Shown: positions 31,796 to 40,694 of the stretch, one piece after another
How positions within the stretch are numbered: position 1 is the stretch's first letter
Layout of the letters: every line of letters starts with the position of its first letter
Origin: Bacteroidales bacterium
GTDB lineage: Bacteria > Bacteroidota > Bacteroidia > Bacteroidales > UBA932
Direction: 5' to 3'
Length of the DNA stretch: 64,000 nucleotides
NCBI GenBank assembly: GCA_017962375.1
Contig: JAGCVJ010000011.1
Location: forward strand, 289,793 to 353,792
Program-made: the position numbers and the translations under genes
Notes under the pieces: model-generated
The model's database searches: none
What the model was told of the DNA's origin: nothing
What the model saw: only the letters and a program-made list of their open reading frames with translations

Positions 31796-34567
31796 ATGGC
31801 TGACCAGGAATATATCACGATTACTGGCGCACGGGTCAACAACTTGAAAAACATCTCGTTGAAGATTCCGCGCGGCAAGCTTTGCGTGGTTACCGGAGTC
31901 AGCGGCAGCGGCAAGAGCTCCCTGGCATTTGACACTCTCTACGCCGAGGGGCAGAGGAGGTTTGCCGAGAGCCTTTCTTCTTTCGCCCGCCAGTTTCTGG
32001 GCAGGATGTCAAAGCCTGACGTGGACAAGATAGAAGGCATTCCGCCGGCTATAGCCATACAGCAGAGGACCAGCAGCCGCAATCCTCGCTCAACTGTGGG
32101 CACAAGCACGGAAATCTATGACTACCTGAGGATTCTTTATACCAAGATAGGCGTAACATATTCTCCTGTAAGCGGTTGCGAAGTTAAAAAGGAGACTGTG
32201 GAGGATGTGGCTTCTTTCATCGGCTCACTGGAAAAGGGAACGGCAGTTTATATTCTGGTAAAAATCGCTGAAGACGAAAAGCATCTGGTGGAAAAGCTGA
32301 TAGACCTCAAGCAGCAGGGCTTTACCAGGCTTTTTGAAGGCGGACAGGTCAAGAAGATAGACCAGTTCCTGAAAGAAGGCCGGAAGAGTGATGAACTGTA
32401 TTTTGTGGTGTCAAGGCTTATCCACGACGGAAGTGAGGACATGTCTGAAGTCAGAGGTTCCGCCGAAACCGCATTCTCCTTGGGCGAGGGCCGTATTGTG
32501 CTGGCATACAATCTGAACGATAAAATCAGCTACAGGCGTTTTTCAAATATTTTTGAGGCGGACGGGATGGTGTTCGAAGAGCCTAGCGAGGCTATGTTCT
32601 CGTTCAACAATCCACTTGGAGCCTGCCCTGAGTGCGGCGGCTTCGGAAGCATGATAGGCATAGACGAGAAGCTGGTTATCCCTAACGCTTCCCTTAGCGT
32701 GTACGAGGACGCTGTTGCCCCGTGGAGAGGCAAGCTGATGGGATGGTACAAGGAGAGGCTCATAGACAATGCCTACAAGTTTGACTTTCCGGTTCATCGC
32801 CCTTACGCTATGCTTACCCAGGCCCAGAAAGACCTGCTGTGGAACGGAAACAGCTACTTTACCGGCATCAACGATTTCTTCGCCTGGGTGGAAACCAAAA
32901 AGTACAAGATACAGTTCCGCTACATGCTTTCCCGCTATTCGGGAAGATCGGTATGCAGGGCCTGCGGCGGCACGAGGCTCAAGAAAGAGACTAATTACGT
33001 GAAGATAGGCGGAAAGAGCATCGGCGAACTTCTGGATATGGACGTGAGCTCTCTCTTGAAATTTCTCAAGTCTTTGAAGCTGAGCAAATACCAGAAAGAA
33101 ATAGGAGGCCGTGCCCTCAAGGAGATTACCCAGAGGCTGGAATACATAGAAGACGTGGGGCTGGGATATCTTACCCTCAGCCGCCATTCCAACACCCTTA
33201 GCGGCGGTGAAAGCCAGAGAATCAACCTTGTGAGCTCCCTGGGCAGCAGCCTTGCCGGTTCACTCTATATTCTCGACGAGCCGAGCATTGGCCTTCACCC
33301 CAGAGATACCCACCGTCTTATAGGAGTCATGAGAAAACTCCGCGATCTGGGCAACACTATAGTTGTGGTGGAGCACGACAGAGATATCATCCAGGCCGCG
33401 GACCATCTGATAGACATTGGGCCTCTGGCCGGAGCTTTCGGAGGAGAGGTGGTGTTTGAAGGCAATGCCGCTGAGGGCAGGAAATTCAGGGGCTCCCTCA
33501 CTCTGGACTACATCAACGGCAGAAGAAAGGTGAATACAGGCCACAAGCCGAGGGCCTGGTCAAGGAAGATTACGGTTGAGGGCGCTATGGAGCACAACCT
33601 GAAAGACATAACGGTGGATTTTCCTCTCAACACGTTTACCGTGGTTTCGGGAGTATCCGGTTCTGGAAAATCTTCTTTGGTGGGAGATATACTGTATCCG
33701 GCCCTGTGCCGTCATTTCCAGATAGGCAGCTCTCAGGCTCCGGGCGCATTCAGGAGGCTTTCCGGCGACTTGAGCAGAATTTCGGGAGTGGAATATGTGG
33801 ACCAGAACCCTATGGGGAAGAACGCCCGCAGCAACCCCGTGACCTACCTGAAGATCTACGACGACATTAGAAAGCTCTTCTCCGACCAGCCTTACGCCAA
33901 GATGAACGGCTACACCAATTCCTACTTCTCCTTCAACATAGACGGCGGTAGGTGCCCTGTCTGCCTGGGTGAGGGCTATATAACTGTGCCTATGCAGTTT
34001 ATGGCAGACGTGAAGATGGTGTGCGAGGAGTGCCACGGCCATCGTTTCAAGCAGGATATCCTGGAAGTCAGATACCACGGCAAGAACATAGACCAGGTTC
34101 TGGACATGAGCGTGGATGCGGCAGTGGAGTTCTTCTCTTCGCAGAAAGAGCCGGCTGCAAAGAAAGTGGTGGAGGGCCTGAACATTCTCCAGAGGGTGGG
34201 CCTGGGTTACGTGAAGCTCGGCCAGAGCTGCAGCACCCTAAGCGGCGGCGAGAGCCAGAGAGTAATGCTTGCCCAGTTCCTCTCCAAAGACCTCGGCAAC
34301 TCCAGGCAAGGCAAGGTTTTCATCTTCGACGAGCCTACTACCGGCCTGCATTTCAACGATGTGAAAAAGCTTCTGGATGCCCTGAACGCTCTTGTGGATG
34401 CCGGAAACACGGTTATTGTGGTTGAGCATAACACGGATGTGATAAAGGCTGCCGACTGGATTATAGACCTTGGACCTGACAGCGGTGACAAAGGCGGAGA
34501 GGTTGTCTTCACCGGCACTCCTGACCTTCTGGCCCAGGATCCGCGCTGGGGCTCATATCTGCAGTAA
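31796..34567 (+). CDS. uvrA: Excinuclease ABC subunit A
   Basis: The 923-residue damage-recognition ATPase belongs to nucleotide excision repair. Two ABC modules are visible: Walker A VTGVSGSGKSSLAF with signature LSGGESQRINL, and Walker A VSGVSGSGKSSLVG with signature LSGGESQRVML. Zinc-finger cysteines are in CPECGGFG, CRACGGTRL and CPVCLGEGY...CEECHGHRF. I set the start at MADQEYITITG (31796) because it matches family N-termini. An upstream in-frame extension overlaps prfA. UvrB is encoded 3 kb away on the other strand. Confidence 0.96.
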   Translation: MADQEYITITGARVNNLKNISLKIPRGKLCVVTGVSGSGKSSLAFDTLYAEGQRRFAESLSSFARQFLGRMSKPDVDKIEGIPPAIAIQQRTSSRNPRSTVGTSTEIYDYLRILYTKIGVTYSPVSGCEVKKETVEDVASFIGSLEKGTAVYILVKIAEDEKHLVEKLIDLKQQGFTRLFEGGQVKKIDQFLKEGRKSDELYFVVSRLIHDGSEDMSEVRGSAETAFSLGEGRIVLAYNLNDKISYRRFSNIFEADGMVFEEPSEAMFSFNNPLGACPECGGFGSMIGIDEKLVIPNASLSVYEDAVAPWRGKLMGWYKERLIDNAYKFDFPVHRPYAMLTQAQKDLLWNGNSYFTGINDFFAWVETKKYKIQFRYMLSRYSGRSVCRACGGTRLKKETNYVKIGGKSIGELLDMDVSSLLKFLKSLKLSKYQKEIGGRALKEITQRLEYIEDVGLGYLTLSRHSNTLSGGESQRINLVSSLGSSLAGSLYILDEPSIGLHPRDTHRLIGVMRKLRDLGNTIVVVEHDRDIIQAADHLIDIGPLAGAFGGEVVFEGNAAEGRKFRGSLTLDYINGRRKVNTGHKPRAWSRKITVEGAMEHNLKDITVDFPLNTFTVVSGVSGSGKSSLVGDILYPALCRHFQIGSSQAPGAFRRLSGDLSRISGVEYVDQNPMGKNARSNPVTYLKIYDDIRKLFSDQPYAKMNGYTNSYFSFNIDGGRCPVCLGEGYITVPMQFMADVKMVCEECHGHRFKQDILEVRYHGKNIDQVLDMSVDAAVEFFSSQKEPAAKKVVEGLNILQRVGLGYVKLGQSCSTLSGGESQRVMLAQFLSKDLGNSRQGKVFIFDEPTTGLHFNDVKKLLDALNALVDAGNTVIVVEHNTDVIKAADWIIDLGPDSGDKGGEVVFTGTPDLLAQDPRWGSYLQ

Positions 34568-34583
34568 ATTCTGAAAGTTTCAC

Positions 34584-34591
34584 TATATTTG
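34584..34591 (+). promoter_or_regulatory. -7 box upstream of the secreted EEP-family gene
   Basis: TATATTTG matches TAnnTTTG exactly, 16 bp before the ATG at 34608. Confidence 0.5.
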
Positions 34592-34607
34592 TGCAAAACC
34601 AATTGCC

Positions 34608-35456
34608 ATGAAAAGGATTTTGTTCATAGCCGGTGCAATGCTGTTCTGCATTTCCGGCTTTTCCCAGAAAATCAAGATTGTGAGCCAAAAGGCAGAAGAC
34701 CATGTGCTCTCCATAATGAGTTACAACATCCGTCACGGGGCCGGAATGGACCGCAAGGTGGATCTTTCCAGAATTGCCCACGAGATAGCTATAGTAGGGC
34801 CGGATGTAGTTGCCCTTCAGGAAGTTGACAAGGGAACCGAAAGGATTGGCGGAGTGGATTCTCCCGTAGAGATAGCAAAGATGGCCGGCGGCTATTACGC
34901 CTCTTTCGCCTCAGCGTTTGATTTTGGAGGAGGGCAGTATGGCAACGCCATTCTATCCAAGAAAAAACCGTTGGATGTGTCTTCAATTCCGCTGCCCGGC
35001 GCAGAGGAGCCTCGCGTGATGCTTATCGCCGAGTTTGACGATTTCGTTTTCTGCTCGCTTCATCTCTCGCTTGACTCTGCTTCAAGGGTGGAAGCCTGCC
35101 GCATTATAGCAGAAACTGCAAAGACATTTGTTCGCTTAAACGACAAGCCTTTCTTCATTGCAGGAGATTTCAACCTGACGCCAAAATCCATGGAGATGAG
35201 AATACTCGCCGACAATTTCGGCATCTTGTCTTCTTATCAGTTCCATACTTTCCCTTCCGACAAGCCGAACCGTACCCTGGACTACATCATGGTCTATAAC
35301 GGAGGCGAAGGCAAAAAGCTTCTCAAGAAGCTGGAGAAGGGGAAGATAGGGGTTGCCTCGTGGGTGCAGCCTGAGGCTGTGGCTTCCGACCACAGGCCAA
35401 TTTTCGCCGTGCTTTTCAAGGGCGAAGACTTCAATACGGTCCGTATCGAGGAGTAG
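34608..35456 (+). CDS. Secreted endonuclease/exonuclease/phosphatase-family protein
   Basis: The 282-residue protein has a signal peptide (MKRILFIAGAMLFCISGFSQ). The EEP fold motifs follow: MSYNIRHGAGMD, VVALQEVDKG (metal-binding Glu), GDFNLTPKS (the GDFN motif) and VASDHRPIFAVL (the SDH motif). Substrates of this superfamily range from DNA to lipid phosphates, so specificity is open. The protein is exported, so a role in phosphate or lipid scavenging is more likely than DNA repair, which is inference. It converges with the RelA/SpoT gene with no gap. Confidence 0.9.
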   Translation: MKRILFIAGAMLFCISGFSQKIKIVSQKAEDHVLSIMSYNIRHGAGMDRKVDLSRIAHEIAIVGPDVVALQEVDKGTERIGGVDSPVEIAKMAGGYYASFASAFDFGGGQYGNAILSKKKPLDVSSIPLPGAEEPRVMLIAEFDDFVFCSLHLSLDSASRVEACRIIAETAKTFVRLNDKPFFIAGDFNLTPKSMEMRILADNFGILSSYQFHTFPSDKPNRTLDYIMVYNGGEGKKLLKKLEKGKIGVASWVQPEAVASDHRPIFAVLFKGEDFNTVRIEE

Positions 35457-37610
35457 CTACTTTTTTCTCTCAGACGTGCGGAGGACGTTTGTCACTTCGC
35501 GGAGTTTTTTCAGGGCGGAGATGACTTTGTCCAGATGGGCGTTGTTGCCTACTGAAAGCTCCATCTCAGCCACGAATTCCAGCTTGTTTTTCTGCCTTTC
35601 GCTGATTCTGAAAGCCCTGATGCTGGCTCCGGCGCTGGCTATGCATTCCATTATGGTGTTGGAGATTGACGCGTCTCCGTTCCCGATGACTTTCAGCCCT
35701 GTCTGGAACTGGGATGAGGTGGAGGTCTGGCGCCATCTCACCTTCTGGATACGGTAAGGATAATGGCTGATCAGCCTGGCCGCGTTAGGGCAGGAGATCC
35801 TGTGTATGCTGATGCCTCCTGTTGCCGTCACAAACCCGAAAACGTCGTCGCCGAAGATAGGATTGCAGCACTTGGCCATCTTGTAGGATATGTTGTCGAG
35901 CTTGTCGCTGATGACAAGATAGTCTCCATGTCCTCTGGTGGCTTTTTCTGCAAGTTTTGTGACGGTGGACGGGCTCTCATCCTTTTCTTTCAGCTCTTCC
36001 TTGCGCTCTCCTGTCAGAAATTCCTTGACGGCTTGGAGGTCCATCTTATAGTCGTTTATCGCGATCAGGAAGTCTCCTATAGACTTGAACTTGAAGTGCT
36101 TGGCTAGAACGGAAAGGGTTTCTTCCGTAAGTTCCACCTTCCAGTTTTTCATCCTGCGCTCGAGCATCTCTCTTCCGAGGCGGCTCATCTTGCCTTCCTC
36201 TTCCTTGAGGCGGCTCTTGATGTGGCTTCTGGCCTTGGATGAGATTACTATGTTCAGCCAGTCTCTGGACGGCTTCTGGTCTTTGCGGCTCATTATCTCC
36301 ACCACGTCTCCCGTGTGGAGCTCTTCCCTGATGGACTTGACTTTGCCGTTTACCTTTGCGCCGGTGCAGGTCATTCCCAAATTGGAGTGGATTGAGAATG
36401 CGAAATCCAGCACGCAGGCTCCCTTAGGCAGCTGCTTGAGGTCTCCGTTCGGAGTGAAAACGAATATCTCGTCCAGGTCTTTGTGCGGAGTGTTCTGGGA
36501 CAGAAGGCCCGGTGTTTCCAGCATCTTTTTCACGTCCAGCAGCCACTCGTCCAGGCCCTTGACGGCTTTGATGCCTTTGTAGCTCCAGTGGGAGGCGTGT
36601 CCGCTTTCGGCCATCTGGTCCATTCTGACGGTTCTTATCTGCACTTCCACCTTTGCCCCGTCCTTGTTCTCCACCGTTGTGTGCAGGCTCTCGTAGCCGT
36701 TCTCCTTAGGCTTGGAGATCCAGTCTCTTAGCCTGGACAAGTCCGGCTTGTATTCCTGAGTCACAAGCGAATACACCTGCCAGCATGCCTCTTTCTCCTT
36801 CTCCGGCGGAACATCCAGTATGAACCTTATGGCAAACACGTCGTGAACGCCCTCGAAAGGCACGTCCTGCTTCTGCATCTTCTGCCAGATAGACCATGCG
36901 GTCTTTGTCCTGACTTTCAGAGTGTATTTGATTCCCGAATCCTTCAGTTTCTTTTCAAGCGGGCGGATAAACTCGGAAGCCAGTTTTTCCCTGTCAGATG
37001 CAGTTGCCATAAGCTTGTTGGAAATGCTGCGGTAATGCTCCGGGTCTGAATACTTGAAGAAGAGGTTCTCCATCTCTCCCTTGATGTTGTAGAGCCCCAG
37101 CTGGTGGGCCAGCGGAATGTACAGCATCTGGGTTTCGGTGAGCTTGCGCATTATGCTGGACTTGGGGAATATGCCCAGGTTGCGCATAATCTCCAGACGG
37201 TCAGCTATCTTGATCAGGGTTACCCTCGGATCCTTGGAGTAGGAGACAATCAGCTTGCGGTAGTTTTCGGCCTGGAGACGGGTTTCCTTGGGAGTGATTC
37301 TGGATATGCCGTTGAGGCCTTCCACAATGTTCACGATTTCTTTCGGGAACTCTTTTGAAATTTGCTCCTGAACATCCTGCTTGCCTCTTGAGGCCTCGTG
37401 CAGAAACACTGCCGCAACTGCATCGTATCTGAGGCCTATTTCATCGGCCACAATCAGTGCCACGTTCACGGGATGCTCCAGGAACGGCCTCCGGTTGTCC
37501 CTCTGGAGGCCTTCCAGAGAGGCTTCGGCTATCCTGTAGCTTTTCTCAACAATGGCTTTCTGGTTGCCTTTCAGGGTTGAGAGTATGTCTTCAATTCCCT
37601 TTTCGCTCAT
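35457..37610 (-). CDS. RelA/SpoT-family (p)ppGpp synthetase with degenerate hydrolase motif
   Basis: The 717-residue long RSH enzyme shows, in order, an HD region (residues about 35-190), a synthetase domain (FAIRFILDV ... WISKPKENGYESLHTTV), a TGS domain (DEIFVFTPNGDLKQLPKGACVLDFAFSIH), a conserved-cysteine helical region and an ACT domain at the C-terminus (LKVIGNGDASISNTIMECI). The usual HDxxED of the hydrolase reads HEASRG here, and HNMR reads EIMR, so hydrolase activity is probably lost. Synthesis is probably kept. Translation is coupled to uvrB by an ATGA overlap (37607-37610). Confidence 0.92.
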   Translation of the reverse strand: MSEKGIEDILSTLKGNQKAIVEKSYRIAEASLEGLQRDNRRPFLEHPVNVALIVADEIGLRYDAVAAVFLHEASRGKQDVQEQISKEFPKEIVNIVEGLNGISRITPKETRLQAENYRKLIVSYSKDPRVTLIKIADRLEIMRNLGIFPKSSIMRKLTETQMLYIPLAHQLGLYNIKGEMENLFFKYSDPEHYRSISNKLMATASDREKLASEFIRPLEKKLKDSGIKYTLKVRTKTAWSIWQKMQKQDVPFEGVHDVFAIRFILDVPPEKEKEACWQVYSLVTQEYKPDLSRLRDWISKPKENGYESLHTTVENKDGAKVEVQIRTVRMDQMAESGHASHWSYKGIKAVKGLDEWLLDVKKMLETPGLLSQNTPHKDLDEIFVFTPNGDLKQLPKGACVLDFAFSIHSNLGMTCTGAKVNGKVKSIREELHTGDVVEIMSRKDQKPSRDWLNIVISSKARSHIKSRLKEEEGKMSRLGREMLERRMKNWKVELTEETLSVLAKHFKFKSIGDFLIAINDYKMDLQAVKEFLTGERKEELKEKDESPSTVTKLAEKATRGHGDYLVISDKLDNISYKMAKCCNPIFGDDVFGFVTATGGISIHRISCPNAARLISHYPYRIQKVRWRQTSTSSQFQTGLKVIGNGDASISNTIMECIASAGASIRAFRISERQKNKLEFVAEMELSVGNNAHLDKVISALKKLREVTNVLRTSERKK

Positions 37611-39625
37611 GATCTGTGGTGCTTGAGTAAATCCTTGAGTGCGTTCATCTCGTCGCGGTAGCGGGCGGCGGAAATGAAGTCCAGCTCCTTGGCAGCGTTC
37701 TCCATCTTTATCCTCGAGCTCTCTATGCTCTTCTGCAGCTCGGCGATGCTCATGGATGCTATGACAGGATCGTTTGCAACCGATTCTGCATCAGGCACAT
37801 CAAACCTGGATGCAATCTCGGCCAGCGTCCTGTCTCTGCCCAGAACGTTCCTCTCCACCTTGGTAATCTGGGTAGGGGTGATGTTGTGGGCCTTGTTGTA
37901 GTCCTGTTGCTTCTTTCTTCGGCGATTTGTCTCGTCTATGGTTTCCCGCATGCTTCGGGTTATGGTGTCGGCATACATTATAACGCAGCCGTTGAGGTTT
38001 CTGGCGGCTCGTCCTGCCGTCTGTGTCAGAGCGGTGGTGCTCCTGAGGAAGCCCTCCTTGTCGGCATCCAGTATGGCCACCAGCGATACCTGAGGCAGGT
38101 CAAGCCCTTCCCTGAGAAGGTTCACTCCGATCAGCACGTCAAACAGACCTTTCTGGAAGTCTTCAATGATCTGGATCCTTTCCATAGTGTCCACGTCCGA
38201 ATGGATGTAGCTGCATCTTACTCCGTTGCCGGAGAGGTACTTGTCCAGATCTTCCGCCATCCTCTTTGTAAGGGTGGTAACCAGTATTCTCTCGTCTCTT
38301 TCCGCCCTGGCTGCAATCTCTTCCATCAGGTCATCTATCTGGTTCTTGGTAGGCCTTACAATTATCGGCGGGTCCAGAAGTCCTGTAGGCCTTACCAGCT
38401 GCTCGGCGATAAGTCCCTGGCTCTCTTCCAGTTCAAAGTCTGACGGGGTGGCGCTTACATAAACCGTCTGGTTTGTCAGGGCCTGGAACTCCTCAAACTT
38501 GAGAGGGCGGTTGTCGGCCGCTGCCGGCAGCCTGAAGCCGTATTCAATCAGCGTCTGTTTCCTGGACCTGTCTCCTCCGCTCATGGCCCTTATCTGAGGT
38601 ATGGTAACGTGGCTTTCGTCTATGAAAGTGATATAGTCTTTCGGGAAATAGTCCAGCAGGCAGAAAGGCCTGGTTCCGGCAGCTCTTCCGTCAAAGTACC
38701 TGGAGTAGTTCTCAATTCCCGGGCAGTAGCCCAGCTCCTTTATCATCTCCAGATCGTATTCCACCCTCTGCTTCAGCCGGTTGGCCTCGTGGTTCTTCCC
38801 AATTTCCATAAAGTAGTCGTACTGCTTCACCAGATCATCCTGTATCTGCTTTATTGCCAGAATGGTGCGCTCCTTTGTGGTGGAGAATATGTTGGCCGGA
38901 TAAATGGATATCTGATCGCGATACTCAATGGTGGCCCCGCTCACCGGATGGAAGATTTCTATCTCTTCCACCTGGTTTCCGAAGAACACCACCCTGGCTC
39001 CTTCTTCTCCGTATGCCAGATATATGTCCACGCTGTCTCCGTTCACGCGGAAAGTTCCTCTCTTGAACTCCACGTCGCTTCTGGAGTACATGCTGTCCAC
39101 CAGCTTGTACAGGAAGGAGTTTCTTGCAATGGCGTCTCCCACCTTGATGTTTATGGTATTGGCGTGGAAGTCTGCAGGATTGCCTATGCCGTAAAGGCAA
39201 GACACTGAAGATATTACTATCACGTCTCTTCTTCCCGACAGCAGCGCTGCCGAGGCGGCTATCCTGAGCTTGTCTATCTCGTCGTTGATAGAAAGATCCT
39301 TCTCTATGTAAGTGTCTGTTGTCGGGATATATGCCTCCGGCTGGTAGTAGTCATAGTAAGACACGAAATACTCCACCGCATTTTCCGGAAAGAAAGACTT
39401 GAACTCTCCGTACAGCTGTGCCGCCAGAGTCTTGTTGTGGCTCAGTATCAGGGCCGGACGGTTCAGCCTGGCTATGACGTTGGCCATGGTGAAGGTCTTG
39501 CCGCTTCCCGTAACTCCGAGCAGCGTCACGGCCTTCTCCTTGTCCTGGATAGCCCTCACCAGAGCGTCAATGGCTTCCGGCTGGTCGCCTGTTGGCTTGT
39601 ATCTCGAGTCTAGCTTAAAGTCCAT
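37607..39625 (-). CDS. uvrB: Excinuclease ABC subunit B
   Basis: The 672-residue DNA helicase-like subunit accepts damaged DNA from UvrA and recruits UvrC. Visible features are Walker A LGVTGSGKTFTMANV, the beta-hairpin region YFVSYYDYYQPEAYIP, LGYCPGIENYSRYF, motif DESHVTIPQ, GLDLPQVSLVAILDADKEGFLRS, and the C-terminal UVR motif RIKMENAAKELDFISAARYRDEM. It is followed by an overlapping RelA/SpoT gene and preceded by an M28 peptidase gene, all on the minus strand. Confidence 0.97.
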   Translation of the reverse strand: MDFKLDSRYKPTGDQPEAIDALVRAIQDKEKAVTLLGVTGSGKTFTMANVIARLNRPALILSHNKTLAAQLYGEFKSFFPENAVEYFVSYYDYYQPEAYIPTTDTYIEKDLSINDEIDKLRIAASAALLSGRRDVIVISSVSCLYGIGNPADFHANTINIKVGDAIARNSFLYKLVDSMYSRSDVEFKRGTFRVNGDSVDIYLAYGEEGARVVFFGNQVEEIEIFHPVSGATIEYRDQISIYPANIFSTTKERTILAIKQIQDDLVKQYDYFMEIGKNHEANRLKQRVEYDLEMIKELGYCPGIENYSRYFDGRAAGTRPFCLLDYFPKDYITFIDESHVTIPQIRAMSGGDRSRKQTLIEYGFRLPAAADNRPLKFEEFQALTNQTVYVSATPSDFELEESQGLIAEQLVRPTGLLDPPIIVRPTKNQIDDLMEEIAARAERDERILVTTLTKRMAEDLDKYLSGNGVRCSYIHSDVDTMERIQIIEDFQKGLFDVLIGVNLLREGLDLPQVSLVAILDADKEGFLRSTTALTQTAGRAARNLNGCVIMYADTITRSMRETIDETNRRRKKQQDYNKAHNITPTQITKVERNVLGRDRTLAEIASRFDVPDAESVANDPVIASMSIAELQKSIESSRIKMENAAKELDFISAARYRDEMNALKDLLKHHRS

Positions 39626-39637
39626 GTCTATCCTTAT

Positions 39638-40633
39638 CTACTCCGCCATTCCTGAAATCTTGCACACTGCCCTGAAGATATACTTGCATCTTTCTGTCAG
39701 GGCGTTGAAGTTTATTGTCTTGATATCGTCCAGTGTCTTGTTGGTGTACTTGTGCACTCCGCTGGTTAAAGCCACAGCCGGAATTCCCGCATCCCTGAAC
39801 GAGGTCTGGTCTCCCATCTCATATATCATGTCGTGCACTTTCCGGTTGCCGTAATAGGTGAAATCCAGCACTATAGGCTCATCTGCACTGTTTGCTTCCA
39901 CAAAGCATTTCTTCACAGATTCATCCACGCTGTCCATTCCCAGAAACAGCAGATAGTTCTTAGGCAGAATCTCTCCCGTCTCAGCCTCTTTCGGCGGCGC
40001 CAGTGTGGTTCCAATCTGGTCCAGGTTTATCATCAGCGATATGGATGAAGGCGGAACAATCCCATCGCTGAGGAACCTGCTGCTGCCAAGCAGTTCCTGC
40101 TCCTTTGCGTCAAATGCCACCAGGCAGATATTGCACTTGGGATGTTTTCCTTCCGCAGCCAAAGCAGCAAGGGCCTTTCCCACCTCAATCAGGGCTGCCA
40201 CTCCGGAGGCGTTGTTGTCCGCTCCCGGGTAAAGCCTTCCGCCCAAAACTCCCATATTGTCATAATGCGCTCCAAGAACCAGCGTCTTAGGGGAATCAAC
40301 TGAAGAATCTGCCTGAATATATCCTACCACATTAACTCCCAGAGCTTTCTCGTTTCCTCTCCAAAACCAGAACCCCCACAGGTATGACTGGCCTTTCATA
40401 GGGATTCTTCCATCAGCAAATGCCTCATATATATACTCTCTGGCTATCTTGTTTCCTTCCGTTCCGCTCTCTCTTCCTCTCAGCGATGCATCTGTCAGCT
40501 CACTTACAGTCTTCCTCAAACTCTGCTTTGAAATAACCTCCTCTGCCTTCTCCTGGGCATATAGATTCACACCCCCAAGCAGAAAGGCAGCCGGGAGCAA
40601 TAACAAAGCATATTTTCTGAAGACCTTATGCAT
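39638..40633 (-). CDS. M28-family zinc peptidase, secreted
   Basis: The 331-residue exported aminopeptidase-like protein has a signal peptide (YALLLLPAAFLLGGVNLYA). Metal-binding motifs of M28 are visible: LGAHYDNMG (His-Asp), DNNASGVAALIEVGKAL (bridging Asp), VAFDAKEQELLGS (catalytic Glu/Glu, the usual EExGLxGS being KEQELLGS) and a late His in ALTSGVHKYTN. The start at ATG 40633 is preferred to an upstream TTG. It is 12 bp upstream of uvrB on the same strand. Confidence 0.9.
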   Translation of the reverse strand: MHKVFRKYALLLLPAAFLLGGVNLYAQEKAEEVISKQSLRKTVSELTDASLRGRESGTEGNKIAREYIYEAFADGRIPMKGQSYLWGFWFWRGNEKALGVNVVGYIQADSSVDSPKTLVLGAHYDNMGVLGGRLYPGADNNASGVAALIEVGKALAALAAEGKHPKCNICLVAFDAKEQELLGSSRFLSDGIVPPSSISLMINLDQIGTTLAPPKEAETGEILPKNYLLFLGMDSVDESVKKCFVEANSADEPIVLDFTYYGNRKVHDMIYEMGDQTSFRDAGIPAVALTSGVHKYTNKTLDDIKTINFNALTERCKYIFRAVCKISGMAE

Positions 40634-40660
40634 AACTGGCAAAAGACAAAGTTATGATTT

Positions 40661-40689
40661 TTTGGTTTAAACGATTAGCATTATCTTTG
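40661..40689 (+). promoter_or_regulatory. Promoter for the TPR protein gene
   Basis: TTTG at 40661-40664 and TATCTTTG at 40682-40689 match the -33 and -7 elements with a 17-bp spacer. The ATG follows 5 bp later, so the actual start may be the second ATG at 40704. Confidence 0.5.
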
Positions 40690-40694
40690 CATAG

